Of a DNA stretch of 64,000 bases, positions 56,663 through 64,000 are shown in pieces. A model generated the notes under the pieces. The model had not been told where the DNA came from. It saw only the letters and a list, made by a program, of their open reading frames with translations, and did not search any database. Every line of letters begins with the position of its first letter. The first letter of the stretch is position 1. Source of the stretch: Diphasiastrum complanatum (taxonomy: Eukaryota; Streptophyta; Lycopodiopsida; Lycopodiales; Lycopodiaceae); contig CM055093.1 of NCBI GenBank assembly GCA_029204225.1, positions 4,432,056-4,496,055 of the forward strand. The letters are read 5' to 3'. The position numbers were made by a program, and so were the translations under genes.

Positions 56663-57841
56663 CTAGATCCGGGGGATCAGGAACAGGCTCGGTGGGTGTG
56701 GCAAACTGATCAACAGGTGGGTCATCATCAAGAATATGAAGGCATATATGGCAGAATCAGGACTATCATCAGGTGTATCAGCATCATGGAAATAGACGGC
56801 AGTAGCAGTGGCAGGCTGTCGGCAATCACCGGCGATATGATCAGGACTCTTACAGTTGAAACATAAGCGCTTCTCACGGATCTCAGACATCTCAGGCTGT
56901 GAGTAGCGACGAACAAAAACAGGGCGAGGAGAAAAAGGAGGACGTGGTGCAGAAGGAAGAGTGGACGAAGGTGAACTAACAGATGTGGGACTAGCAAAGG
57001 ATGGAGAGGAAAAAATAGGACGTGTGAAAGGACGCGAAGGACGAGAAACAGAGGAAGAGATGGGAGAGTACTTGTGCTGCAGTGCGGTAGCAAGGGAGAT
57101 GGCGTGAGAAAGAGTGAGTGGAAAAAAAGAAGAAACATCATACCTGAGCGCGCCTCGTAGACCAACAACGTAGCGAGAGATGAGCTCCAATGTAGAAATA
57201 TCTGGGAATAGATAGGAAAGCTCTGTAAACCGTGTCGTATAAGCAGCCAAGTCACCAATGTGAGATAAACTGCGAAAGATGTCGCGCTGTCGAGTAAGCC
57301 ACTGAGGATCAATCATCGCTAGGTGGAGTGTTGTCATAACCTCTGTCCAACTAGCAAGGCCAAGGTGTGAAGCCGTCTGGCGAAACATGCGCCACCAAGT
57401 AGCAGCACGGCCCTCCAAATGTAAAGCAGCCAAATGTATCCGCTGAATGTCAGTCTTAGGAAACATAAGGAAGTAGGTCTCAAGCTTAGAATACCGATTC
57501 TTGAGTTCATTCCCATCGGATGACCCAGAATACACAATAAGCTGAACCTTATCCTTAAAGTCTCGTGGCAAAGGACCAGAAGATGAAGGAGTCTTGGGTG
57601 GTGGAAATGTACGCTGTGGGGGAACAGGTGAAGATAGTGGAGAAACACTGGACTGTAATGATAGTGTAGCAATCTGGCCAAAAAGAGCAGTGAACGTCTC
57701 TCGTAACTCCTGGCGTAAATCAGTGCGTACATCACTCATGGCTTCCCTAAGATGATTTCGGAATTCATGCCGTACATCGTCAAGGTAAGTGGAAGACGGT
57801 ATGCAATGCTCAGAAGATGTAGGGGACGTATCCATGGTCAA
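56663..57841 (-). CDS. Chromovirus gag (392 codons, intact)
   Basis: Starts MTMDTSPTSSEHCIPSSTYL at 57,841, with an N-terminal coiled coil (HEFRNHLREAMSDVRTDLRQ), a Pro/Ser linker, the retrotransposon gag core (LAALHLEGRAATWWRMFRQT; YTTRFTELSYLFPDISTLEL; RYVVGLRGALRYDV), a Pro/Ser/Arg-rich stretch and one zinc knuckle CFNCKSPDHIAGDC near residue 345. No stops. It would form the virus-like particle and bind element RNA. It is the only element protein in the window that looks fully intact. Confidence 0.9.
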   Translation of the reverse strand: MTMDTSPTSSEHCIPSSTYLDDVRHEFRNHLREAMSDVRTDLRQELRETFTALFGQIATLSLQSSVSPLSSPVPPQRTFPPPKTPSSSGPLPRDFKDKVQLIVYSGSSDGNELKNRYSKLETYFLMFPKTDIQRIHLAALHLEGRAATWWRMFRQTASHLGLASWTEVMTTLHLAMIDPQWLTRQRDIFRSLSHIGDLAAYTTRFTELSYLFPDISTLELISRYVVGLRGALRYDVSSFFPLTLSHAISLATALQHKYSPISSSVSRPSRPFTRPIFSSPSFASPTSVSSPSSTLPSAPRPPFSPRPVFVRRYSQPEMSEIREKRLCFNCKSPDHIAGDCRQPATATAVYFHDADTPDDSPDSAIYAFIFLMMTHLLISLPHPPSLFLIPRI

Positions 57842-58585
57842 GGAATGCAGGAAGTGAAGAGAGTGTAAGAAAAGCTTAATATCGGAGGGAGCAGACTTTT
57901 GTCGTCACCCCAAATACGCTTTAGGTACATAAATGACACTAAGAGCAAGAAAGGAAATGACAAATGTCAAGAAAAGGTGTGGAAAGCAAGGGAAAACCAG
58001 CAAAGATACCTCTCGATAGAGCTCCAAGCGTGTGCGAAGAGCTCGCTGGAAAACGTGACCACAAGGAGAATGAAAGTGGGTGTTGGACAGCCTCCAATCA
58101 ATGCTGAAAATATGGCTGGAAATGTGGAAAACGTGATGAAATAGGGCGATGGACAGCCTACAATCAAAACTGAAATATGGCTGAAACTCTGCTGGAACAA
58201 TGGCTAAAAAATGTGATGAAGTAGGGCGTTGGACAGCCTCCAATCAATGCTGAAAAGATGGCTGGGAATCCTTTCCCTGAATCAAATGGAGGATTCAAAA
58301 AAAAAAAAAAAAAAAAAAAGAGGGAAAAGGATTTGGAACTTGGGCGCCGGAAATAATCTGCCCAATTTTTTTTTCCGGCCGCCAAATTTAGCGGAAGTAC
58401 TTCCGCTAACTATCTGCTAAAGCTCCGCCAAGGAAAATGCTCTGATGGGAGTTGGTCCTCCTCCAAACTGTGCTGAATGTTGCTGAAGCAAAGAGACGAA
58501 AGCCCTCAGCAAAGAGAGAAAAATCAGCAAGGAAAATGGGCACCCAATCAAAAATTTAGATCTGAAATTCAGCAATCAGGAAAGT
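57842..58585 (-). promoter_or_regulatory. Chromovirus leader with three imperfect tandem repeats and poly-A/T tract
   Basis: Three copies of 'gg(g)cg(t/a)tggacagcctccaatc' plus 'atgctgaaaatatggctg' begin near 58,079, 58,144 and 58,224. An A23 run lies at 58,297-58,319. GGGCGCC at 58,342 and 'aaaaatcagcaaggaaaatgggcaccc' near 58,530 echo the Copia leaders. Confidence 0.7.
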
Positions 58586-58597
58586 GCTCTGATACCA
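58586..58597 (-). promoter_or_regulatory. Primer binding site of the chromovirus, initiator tRNA-Met
   Basis: Exact reverse complement of TGGTATCAGAGC, directly next to the LTR end ...CATAACT. Confidence 0.93.
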
Positions 58598-59027
58598 AGT
58601 TATGATCAAAATCTTAGGTGTTGAATCAATGAAACATAAAAGACAGCAATAGACTAAAGCCCTACAAGCAATAGACAAGACAATAGGTTCTCCCACGAAG
58701 AGCCCAAGCAATACCAATCAATAATCTGAAAAATGAGTGTACAAATGCCCCTACCAATCAACCCTAAAATAGGAATTCAAAAGTAAAAGGAGGCAAAATG
58801 TGGAGGGAAAATAGTGCGCCCTCCTACTGGCCCCCACTTCACATATAACCATATAATAAGGCCCCAAGGCCAGTCAATGTCATTAAAAAGGACCCAATGC
58901 GGGTCATAAGCATATAAAAAGGCTCTGGGGCCTGTACATGACTAATATAAAATGCGTAACCAGAAATATACACCTGCGGAATATATGCAGAGTAGCCCAG
59001 TAGGCCTGTATCCTATAGTCCGTAACT
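58598..59027 (-). repeat. 5' LTR of the chromovirus
   Basis: 430 bp, 35 bp shorter than the 3' LTR because of two deletions (in the 'cccctataaatacccta' and 'taaccaacaataaatgtaaag' regions). Confidence 0.93.
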
Positions 59028-59580
59028 ATGTACTAGACGGAAATTTGTTCCTATGATGTTTCCCTAAGACACAACCCTCACAAACCTTGTGATCAAAAAC
59101 AACTTGAGGTAGTATACCTGTAACCTTGTATTTCCTCAAGACTTGTGGACTTTTGTGATTCAAATGTCCATACCTTTCGTGCCATAAGTTACTCAATGAT
59201 CCAATATCCGCAACACTTGCATGATGACCCACCACGTAAGCTTTTTGCAACCTTCTTGGAAGAATGCCCTCAGCTACTACTTCATTGTCCTTCCTCTTGA
59301 TGAGACACCGCTCTTCATCAAATTGCACAACCATATGTTGCTTCGCAATAGCTGAAACAAAGAGTAAGTTCTTCTTGATTCTTGGTACATAAAGCACGTC
59401 CCTTATGTCTCCAATCTTCCCTGAAGATAGTTGAACTTGTACTTTTCCAACTCTGTTCGTAGTGGAAGCATCCTTCCCTGACCCATGGTGTCCACCCTAT
59501 GTACTAGGCCAAGTTTCACTAGACAAGGATTTCCCCAGGCGAGGACAACGCTTGATCATGTCATAACAAACAGTTTACCA
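59028..59580 (-). pseudogene. Copia protease/pre-integrase, upstream half of the interrupted element
   Basis: Minus strand reads VLYVPRIKKNLLFVSAIAKQ, DEERCLIKRKDNEVVAEGIL, then NLWHERYGHLNHKSPQVLRK and CEGCVLGKHHRNKFPSST, i.e. protease end and GAG-pre-integrase, and continues into 53,413. Sequence upstream of 59,400 is frame-broken, and the element has no 5' part. Confidence 0.88.
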
Positions 59581-59584
59581 GTAT

Positions 59585-60470
59585 CTAAAAGTAAGGAAAA
59601 CATAAATGACTTTTGTGGAAACAAATTTGGATATGAGAAGGTTCCAGAGGAGGACTAGGCTGAGGATTAACCACTGTAAGTTGTTGTAAATCACCAATAT
59701 GAGGGCTGTTTTGATGTTGGATCTGCTCTTGAGCAGCACCTTCTTCCTCTTCTCCTAGATCAAGGGAAAGAAAATCCAGGTCTGTCCACTTGGCTGTCCG
59801 CATGTTTCAAATCTACATCAGCAGCACCAGCTATCTTATTTTCATTGAAATAGACAGCCCAACTTATTTGTATCTTCTTGGTTGAAAGATTATAGAGTTT
59901 GTATTCTGTTTCTTGCATAGGATACCCAAGAAAGATGCATTTCTCCACCTTATTATTAAGCTTCTGTCGAAATTCAATACAAATGTGTGCATAGGCTTCG
60001 CATCCAAAAATGCATAAGTGGGTAATGTCGGGTAAGTTGCCATAATACTTCTCATTGGGTGTCCTTCCTTCAATAGCTTTGTGAGGCGATCGATTTTGAA
60101 GATACGCCAATGTTTGGACAACTTCAGCCCAGAAACCTCTTGATAAACCACTTGCCTTTAAAAAAAAGCGTAGGCTTAGAAAAGTTGTGGTGAGCATAGT
60201 TCTAGCCACTTCCACAAGAGTCATATTCTTACGCTCGACAACACCATTTTGTTCCGGCATGTAGGACGTGGTTAGCTCGCGTTTAATGCCATTTGCTTTG
60301 CAATAACCATTAAACTCGATTGAAATAAACTCTCCTCCCCTATCACTTCTTAAGCATTTGATTTTGCTATCAAGAATGTAGTTCAACCTTAGCTTTGAAT
60401 TCAAGAAAGTAGGAGAAAGGTTCACATACCTCTTGGCTAAACTTCGATTAACAACTTTTGAAGACAAAGC
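59585..60470 (-). pseudogene. Second Copia integrase fragment
   Basis: A 235-codon frame (60,467-59,760) reads SKIKCLRSDRGGEFISIEFN, ELTTSYMPEQNGVVERKNMT, GLSRGFWAEVVQTLAYLQNR, LCIFGCEAYAHICIEFRQKL and CIFLGYPMQETEYKLYNLST, so the second Asp and the Glu are present and the first Asp is not. A linker with acidic and Gln/Pro stretches follows (59,585-59,803). It differs clearly from the integrase at 53,122-53,413 and is a separate element. Confidence 0.88.
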
Positions 60471-61696
60471 GTGTTGATCAAGTATTGTATTAAGCTACCT
60501 TGCTTCATCAATTCCCTCATGACAATCCTCTTGACGTGCAAGCAACCTTTCTCTCCTCAATTCTCCATACTGCTGCATCTCTCTCTTTTCCATCTAAACC
60601 TTTCATCACAAATCTCTAGGTGGCTACCGTGCCATGCAGCCATTGGTATGTGGTGAAAATGGCCATCGGGTGGACCGACAAATGTGGGACCAATTGTTCT
60701 GGAAATGAAGCATCGTCACCTATTTTCCTTTTCCTCCATCCCTGACCACAGCTTGCTGCACCAATTGAAACCTTCTCATAAAGTCAATAAATTTCATAAC
60801 AGCTTTCCCCACATCTATGATGTTATATCTATAACTACCTTAGATCTTTGAATGTGTAACTCAACTCCTCATAGACTTACCCCAAATTTTTTGTTCTTCT
60901 CGACCTTCTAGTTTCCTTGAAACAGATGATCTGCTGATAATTTCCTTACAGCAAAAGTTTAGCTGCACCTAAGAAAACTCCCTCAACCCAATTCTAACAA
61001 TTATCTGTTCATAAAACCTCTTTTTATAACTGATGTGTTTCACCGTGACAGTACATGTTACACAACAACTATTATGTTGGACATTCATCTTTCTCTATGC
61101 ATACTCCAACCTTTTCCTATCTGGGCATTCCTCTGGCATGTACCTTTTCTGTACAACTGTCTGTTTCCTAACAATCTTCTCATTGTGCAGGAGTGGACTC
61201 ATTTCTAAGAGTTTTAATTCAAAAATACCAGCAAACAAGGGATTCACTTTCTGACATCTGAGATTTACCATGCATTAAATGCCTCCAGAGGCCTAGAATA
61301 TCTTACATGTAGGTGCATACTAGACCAATGCTATTTCATAACTTTTGCTCGGTCTCCATTCCTTGTCAACACCTTCATGGTGCCCTAAACCAATATGTAC
61401 GATATTTGAAAAGGCCCCACAAATCAAAGCATTAAGCTGGAATGATCCAGTTCAACAGTAATCGTCTATCTACAGTAGTGTCCATGCAAGCACTTAGCAC
61501 TTGCTGTGTTTACAAATTAACAAACTTCAGCCAATGCAAATGGGATTGAAACTTAACCGTTGCCCATTATCCACATCAAAAATGTTGTTGATTCCTTCAT
61601 TTGTATAGCAGCCTTATGAAAAATGTCAAGCATATGCAGTCACATCAGCTTATCACTTCTTATTTTCAACTTCAAGCTTCAAAGTAAGGCATCATA
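60471..61696. other. LST8 giant intron, 5' part (no element recognised)
   Basis: Pyrimidine-rich ordinary intron DNA from the donor GTATGA (61,696) leftwards. No coding similarity or repeat array. Confidence 0.6.
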
Positions 61697-61777
61697 CCTT
61701 TTAACGTTCGTTCAAGCTCAAAAGTCTCAGCATTCCATATTTTCACAGTTTTATCCGAAGATGTTGTTGCCAAGCAT
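61697..61777 (-). CDS. LST8: LST8 exon c, with a one-base frameshift
   Basis: Acceptor TTGTAG|A and donor AAAAG|GTATGA. The exon reads CLATTSSDKTVK and then, one base out of frame, WNAETFELERTLKG. Both halves match the conserved SSDxTVKIWN blade, but the run of five T at 61,739-61,743 (five A in the gene) holds one base too many. The exon is 81 bp where 80 would keep phase with both neighbours. As written, translation stops within four codons. The last visible exon before the 27-kb intron. Confidence 0.87.
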
Positions 61778-61942
61778 CTACAATGGAAACTTTATGTTTA
61801 TAATGGATACACTGTATGCTATAAACACTGGCGGAAAAATAAATTCTGATCTGAGATAACTTCGAAAAATTTCTCCTGGTAACAATGCTCTTACTAAATC
61901 AGCCCACTGGTCTACGAGACAAACAATGGACAGAGGCCATAC

Positions 61943-62034
61943 TTGTGCTCACAATACTCGGGTGACAATAAACACTTCAAAATGTAAGCATTATGTGCAT
62001 CAAGCTTGTGTAAAGGCTCAAAGTTTGTCATCAT
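61943..62034 (-). CDS. LST8: LST8 exon b
   Basis: 92 bp (30 codons plus two bases), reading [20 protein letters not shown] then [11 protein letters not shown]. The [21 protein letters not shown] string is typical of LST8. Acceptor TTTGCAG|ATG, donor AA|GTATGG; the split Lys codon is completed by the first base of the next exon. Confidence 0.92.
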
Positions 62035-62278
62035 CTGCAAATTTCAGCAAGGCATAAACAAATTCCGTTACTACAAATGTATGACATCAAAGTCAAAGGC
62101 ATCTAACAATAAAAATAGTATTTGACAGATTTGCAACTGAGAACAATGCAGTCCTTAAGCAAAGAATATTGAATTCAAAATATACCCCGTTGCATAAATT
62201 GCCTTTCTAGTCAGTAGAAAATTCATTAGAAGAAATCATGCTTGAGAAAAACATATCAAAGTAGCGCACGGTAGTAAC

Positions 62279-62395
62279 CTGATTACCCCTCCGTAACCGC
62301 CACACATAGCAAGTACCATGGTTGTTAGCAGCAACAACCAAACTTCCATCAAACATGACAGTTAATGATCGAATCGCTGTGTCTACTTCTGGAAC
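62279..62395 (-). CDS. LST8: LST8 exon a (first in window)
   Basis: 117 bp, phase 0 at both ends, reading [20 protein letters not shown] followed by [19 protein letters not shown]. This WD40 blade is highly conserved in plant LST8 (the ...AANNxGTCYVWR stretch is diagnostic). Acceptor is TTTCAG|GTTCC; donor CAG|GTTACT is a non-optimal GT site but the only one that keeps phase with the next exon. Confidence 0.9.
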
Positions 62396-63722
62396 CTGAA
62401 ATGAAAGCACATGGTTAAACAGAAAGGATGTGTTCTAGATTCCAAATTGGAAGAACTTCAACTTTAAACCCAAAAAGAAATTTACAAACATGATAAACTG
62501 ATTAAACCTTTTAAAAAACAAAAAACAAGAAATATAAAAACATGCACATTCCAGAAAATTGAGTTTCCCAAAACGCAGGCTGCAATTATGACATCTGCAT
62601 AAGCTTCTTATGACAAGACTTCAACATATGTTACCATGGTCCCACCAACGGTTATTTTTAATCATGCCTTTTGTCAAACTTATGTCACTGTATTCACTTG
62701 TTGCATCATACTGACATCAAGCTTACAGTTTCACGTAAGCATCATACAAGAACAAAATTATGCCTTTCCAGCCATGGAAGCTCTAAGAACTGTTATCAGG
62801 ATGAGTCTAATCTAGCTTGGAATGAACACAGGGCCCCATACATGTATCATTTATGACCATTCAAGGGTTTCCGTCACTGGAGAACGACTTATCTTGAACA
62901 GTGTTAACCAGACAAATATGGCTAATGGGACATATAGGATTAAGGTGGCAACTGAGCCTTCAGATAAGTGAATGATTCCATCATTTACCACGGCATACAA
63001 TCTCTTGAATTTGGTGAAGTTTATCGCATTCTAACGACAAAGCTTAGGGTATGCTATCAAACCTGGTATAACCTGACTACTTAAAACGTTGATTAAACTT
63101 CGAAATTGCTTCAAAAGCATAAACCATCTGCATATACAAGCTCCAGTTTGCTGACAATGTCAGTTACAACCGTAATCCTTGGGCTCAATGCTGTTATTTG
63201 TTACTGTTGGGAATTCAGACCATAGAATTTGGCTTCTTGGGACCCTCCACTTATTCGTGACAGCTAAACTCGTTCTAGTTCATTGATTGTTTCCAAGATT
63301 TAGGCTGCCTGCATAGATCTGTGTAGAACATGACCTTAGAAAGCAAACATCGTATTTGAATGAGCCTTGACTTGTCTCAACCACGTTCTTGATCAACTCA
63401 GTTTGTGATTGTTTTCCATTCATTTGATCAGCCCTAGAGTAGAGGTAATTGTTTGCAGCTGATCGTGGTGTGAGAAAGTTTGCAAGAGATGTAGATAGTA
63501 GAGCACACTAGATTAAGTAGAAAGATAATGTAGAAGTTCGCTCAAAAGAATCCCAATCTAATTATTTGTTGCATCTAGTGTTTCCACGAATCGCGATTCG
63601 TTGGCTGAATAATCGTAATTCGTCAATAATCAGACATTCCCAATTCGAATTGTTTTGCTACAGGGGCTGATCGCATTTCATATTTTACCCTTTTTTGCAT
63701 CTCTTCGGAGGGAAAGAGAATA

Positions 63723-63724
<2 letters not shown>
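62396..63724. other. Upstream LST8 intron sequence
   Basis: No LST8 exon, transposon protein or LTR ends were recognised here. The upstream exon (ending at the residue before VPEVDT) must lie beyond 64,000 or be too diverged to see. Confidence 0.5.

Positions 63725-63790
<66 letters not shown>
63725..63790. repeat. (GA)n microsatellite, 66 bp
   Basis: Pure AG run; the Leu-Ser frames on the minus strand are artefacts. Confidence 0.96.
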
Positions 63791-63793
<3 letters not shown>

Positions 63794-64000
63794 TTTTAGC
63801 GTCTTTTCCATGCCAAAAGGCGTATAAGACGAGCAAGTACATCAAATAAAGTGGAACCAAGACGGAGCAATGTCGTCAAACAACATAACTAAACCAAAAC
63901 TAACTAAGAAGAGGATAATGTCCAGGATTATATGGTACATAGCCTTCTGCTCTCGCAAACGGTTCTTGGTGAACGTAGCTAAGATAAAAGACGGTGGAGG

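Larger units (their letters stand above)
53414..59027 (-). mobile_element. Gypsy chromovirus, structurally complete but RNase H-deleted, nested in a Copia
   Basis: 5.6 kb, flanked by ATGTA duplications. Order on the minus strand: 5' LTR (59,027-58,598), PBS, leader, gag, protease-RT, integrase with chromodomain, 3' LTR (53,878-53,414). LTR termini are AGTTA...TAACT, not TG...CA. By eye the LTRs differ at about 14 positions (about 3%) plus two indels of 11 and 24 bp in the 5' LTR. The RNase H region is missing between 55,255 and 55,247, and integrase has two nonsense codons, so this copy would need help to move. Confidence 0.93.
31373..62395 (-). other. LST8: LST8 gene, 3' half (five exons, 5' part beyond the right edge)
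   Basis: LST8 is the small WD40 beta-propeller that binds the TOR kinase domain in TORC1 (with RAPTOR in plants) and supports nutrient-responsive growth signalling. Five exons read in order from 62,395 to 31,373 encode about 158 residues, roughly the last half of the usual 300-320, with matching GT-AG boundaries and codon phases (0, 2, 1, 1). Introns are 244, 165, 27,273 and 2,863 bp. The 27-kb intron is mostly retrotransposon. One exon has a single-base frameshift. No exon was found between 62,396 and 64,000, so the 5' exons lie further right. The 3' UTR probably covers about 31,100-31,372, without a clear AATAAA. Confidence 0.88.

Noticed and set aside
56728-57735. Hydrophobic ORFs of 133-194 codons
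   Set aside because: Shadows of the chromovirus gag in other frames; the true frame has the gag core and a zinc knuckle.
62207-62410. 67-codon ORF as a small stand-alone gene
   Set aside because: It is LST8 exon a plus read-through into both flanking introns; the conserved residues end at the splice sites.

Overview
The window is nuclear DNA of a land plant with a large, repeat-rich genome. The evidence is a plant-type LST8 WD40 gene split into small exons with GT-AG introns, one of them about 27 kb; LTR retrotransposons primed by initiator tRNA-Met (TGGTATCAGAGC sites); a LINE fragment; and very long CT/GA, AT and G tracts. No bacterial, organellar, tRNA, rRNA or CRISPR features were seen. 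A gymnosperm, fern, lycophyte or large-genome angiosperm would all fit; the sequence alone does not decide.

Positions 1-31 kb are a graveyard of transposons. A Copia family (here 'family 1') occurs at 1-1,440 (minus), 13,990-18,532 (plus) and 19,800-21,180 (minus), all decayed. A Copia integrase scrap is joined to a Gypsy pol fragment at 4.6-7.0 kb. At 11,964-12,849 an open frame with an amino-methyltransferase-like motif abuts a Gypsy chromodomain remnant. At 22.5-27.8 kb two LTRs of one Copia family lie in opposite orientation, with a decayed coiled-coil protein reading between them. CT/GA microsatellites and minisatellites fill 2.3-3.4 kb and 19.0-19.4 kb. About 7.0-11.8 kb and 28.1-31 kb hold nothing recognisable.

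Positions 31,373-62,395 hold the 3' half of LST8 on the minus strand: five exons, ending in a normal stop. LST8 is the seven-bladed WD40 subunit of the TOR kinase complexes. The upstream exons lie beyond the right edge. The intron between the third and fourth visible exons (61,696-34,424, 27,273 bp) is about 85% retrotransposon: a non-autonomous Copia with 5-bp target duplications (35,618-38,640), a decayed Gypsy (39.6-42.4 kb), a chain of plus-strand Copia elements (42.6-52.0 kb) including a nearly complete young one, a Gypsy fragment, and a chromovirus (53,414-59,027) nested inside a Copia integrase. The last intron carries a LINE endonuclease fragment and two LTR-like sequences. One exon has an extra base in a T5 run that breaks the frame; it could be an assembly error or the first sign of pseudogene decay.

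The elements do not form a pathway with the host gene, but related autonomous and non-autonomous copies occupy one intron. Leaders of both Copia and Gypsy members carry a shared GGGCGCCC / ATCAGCAA module that merits attention.
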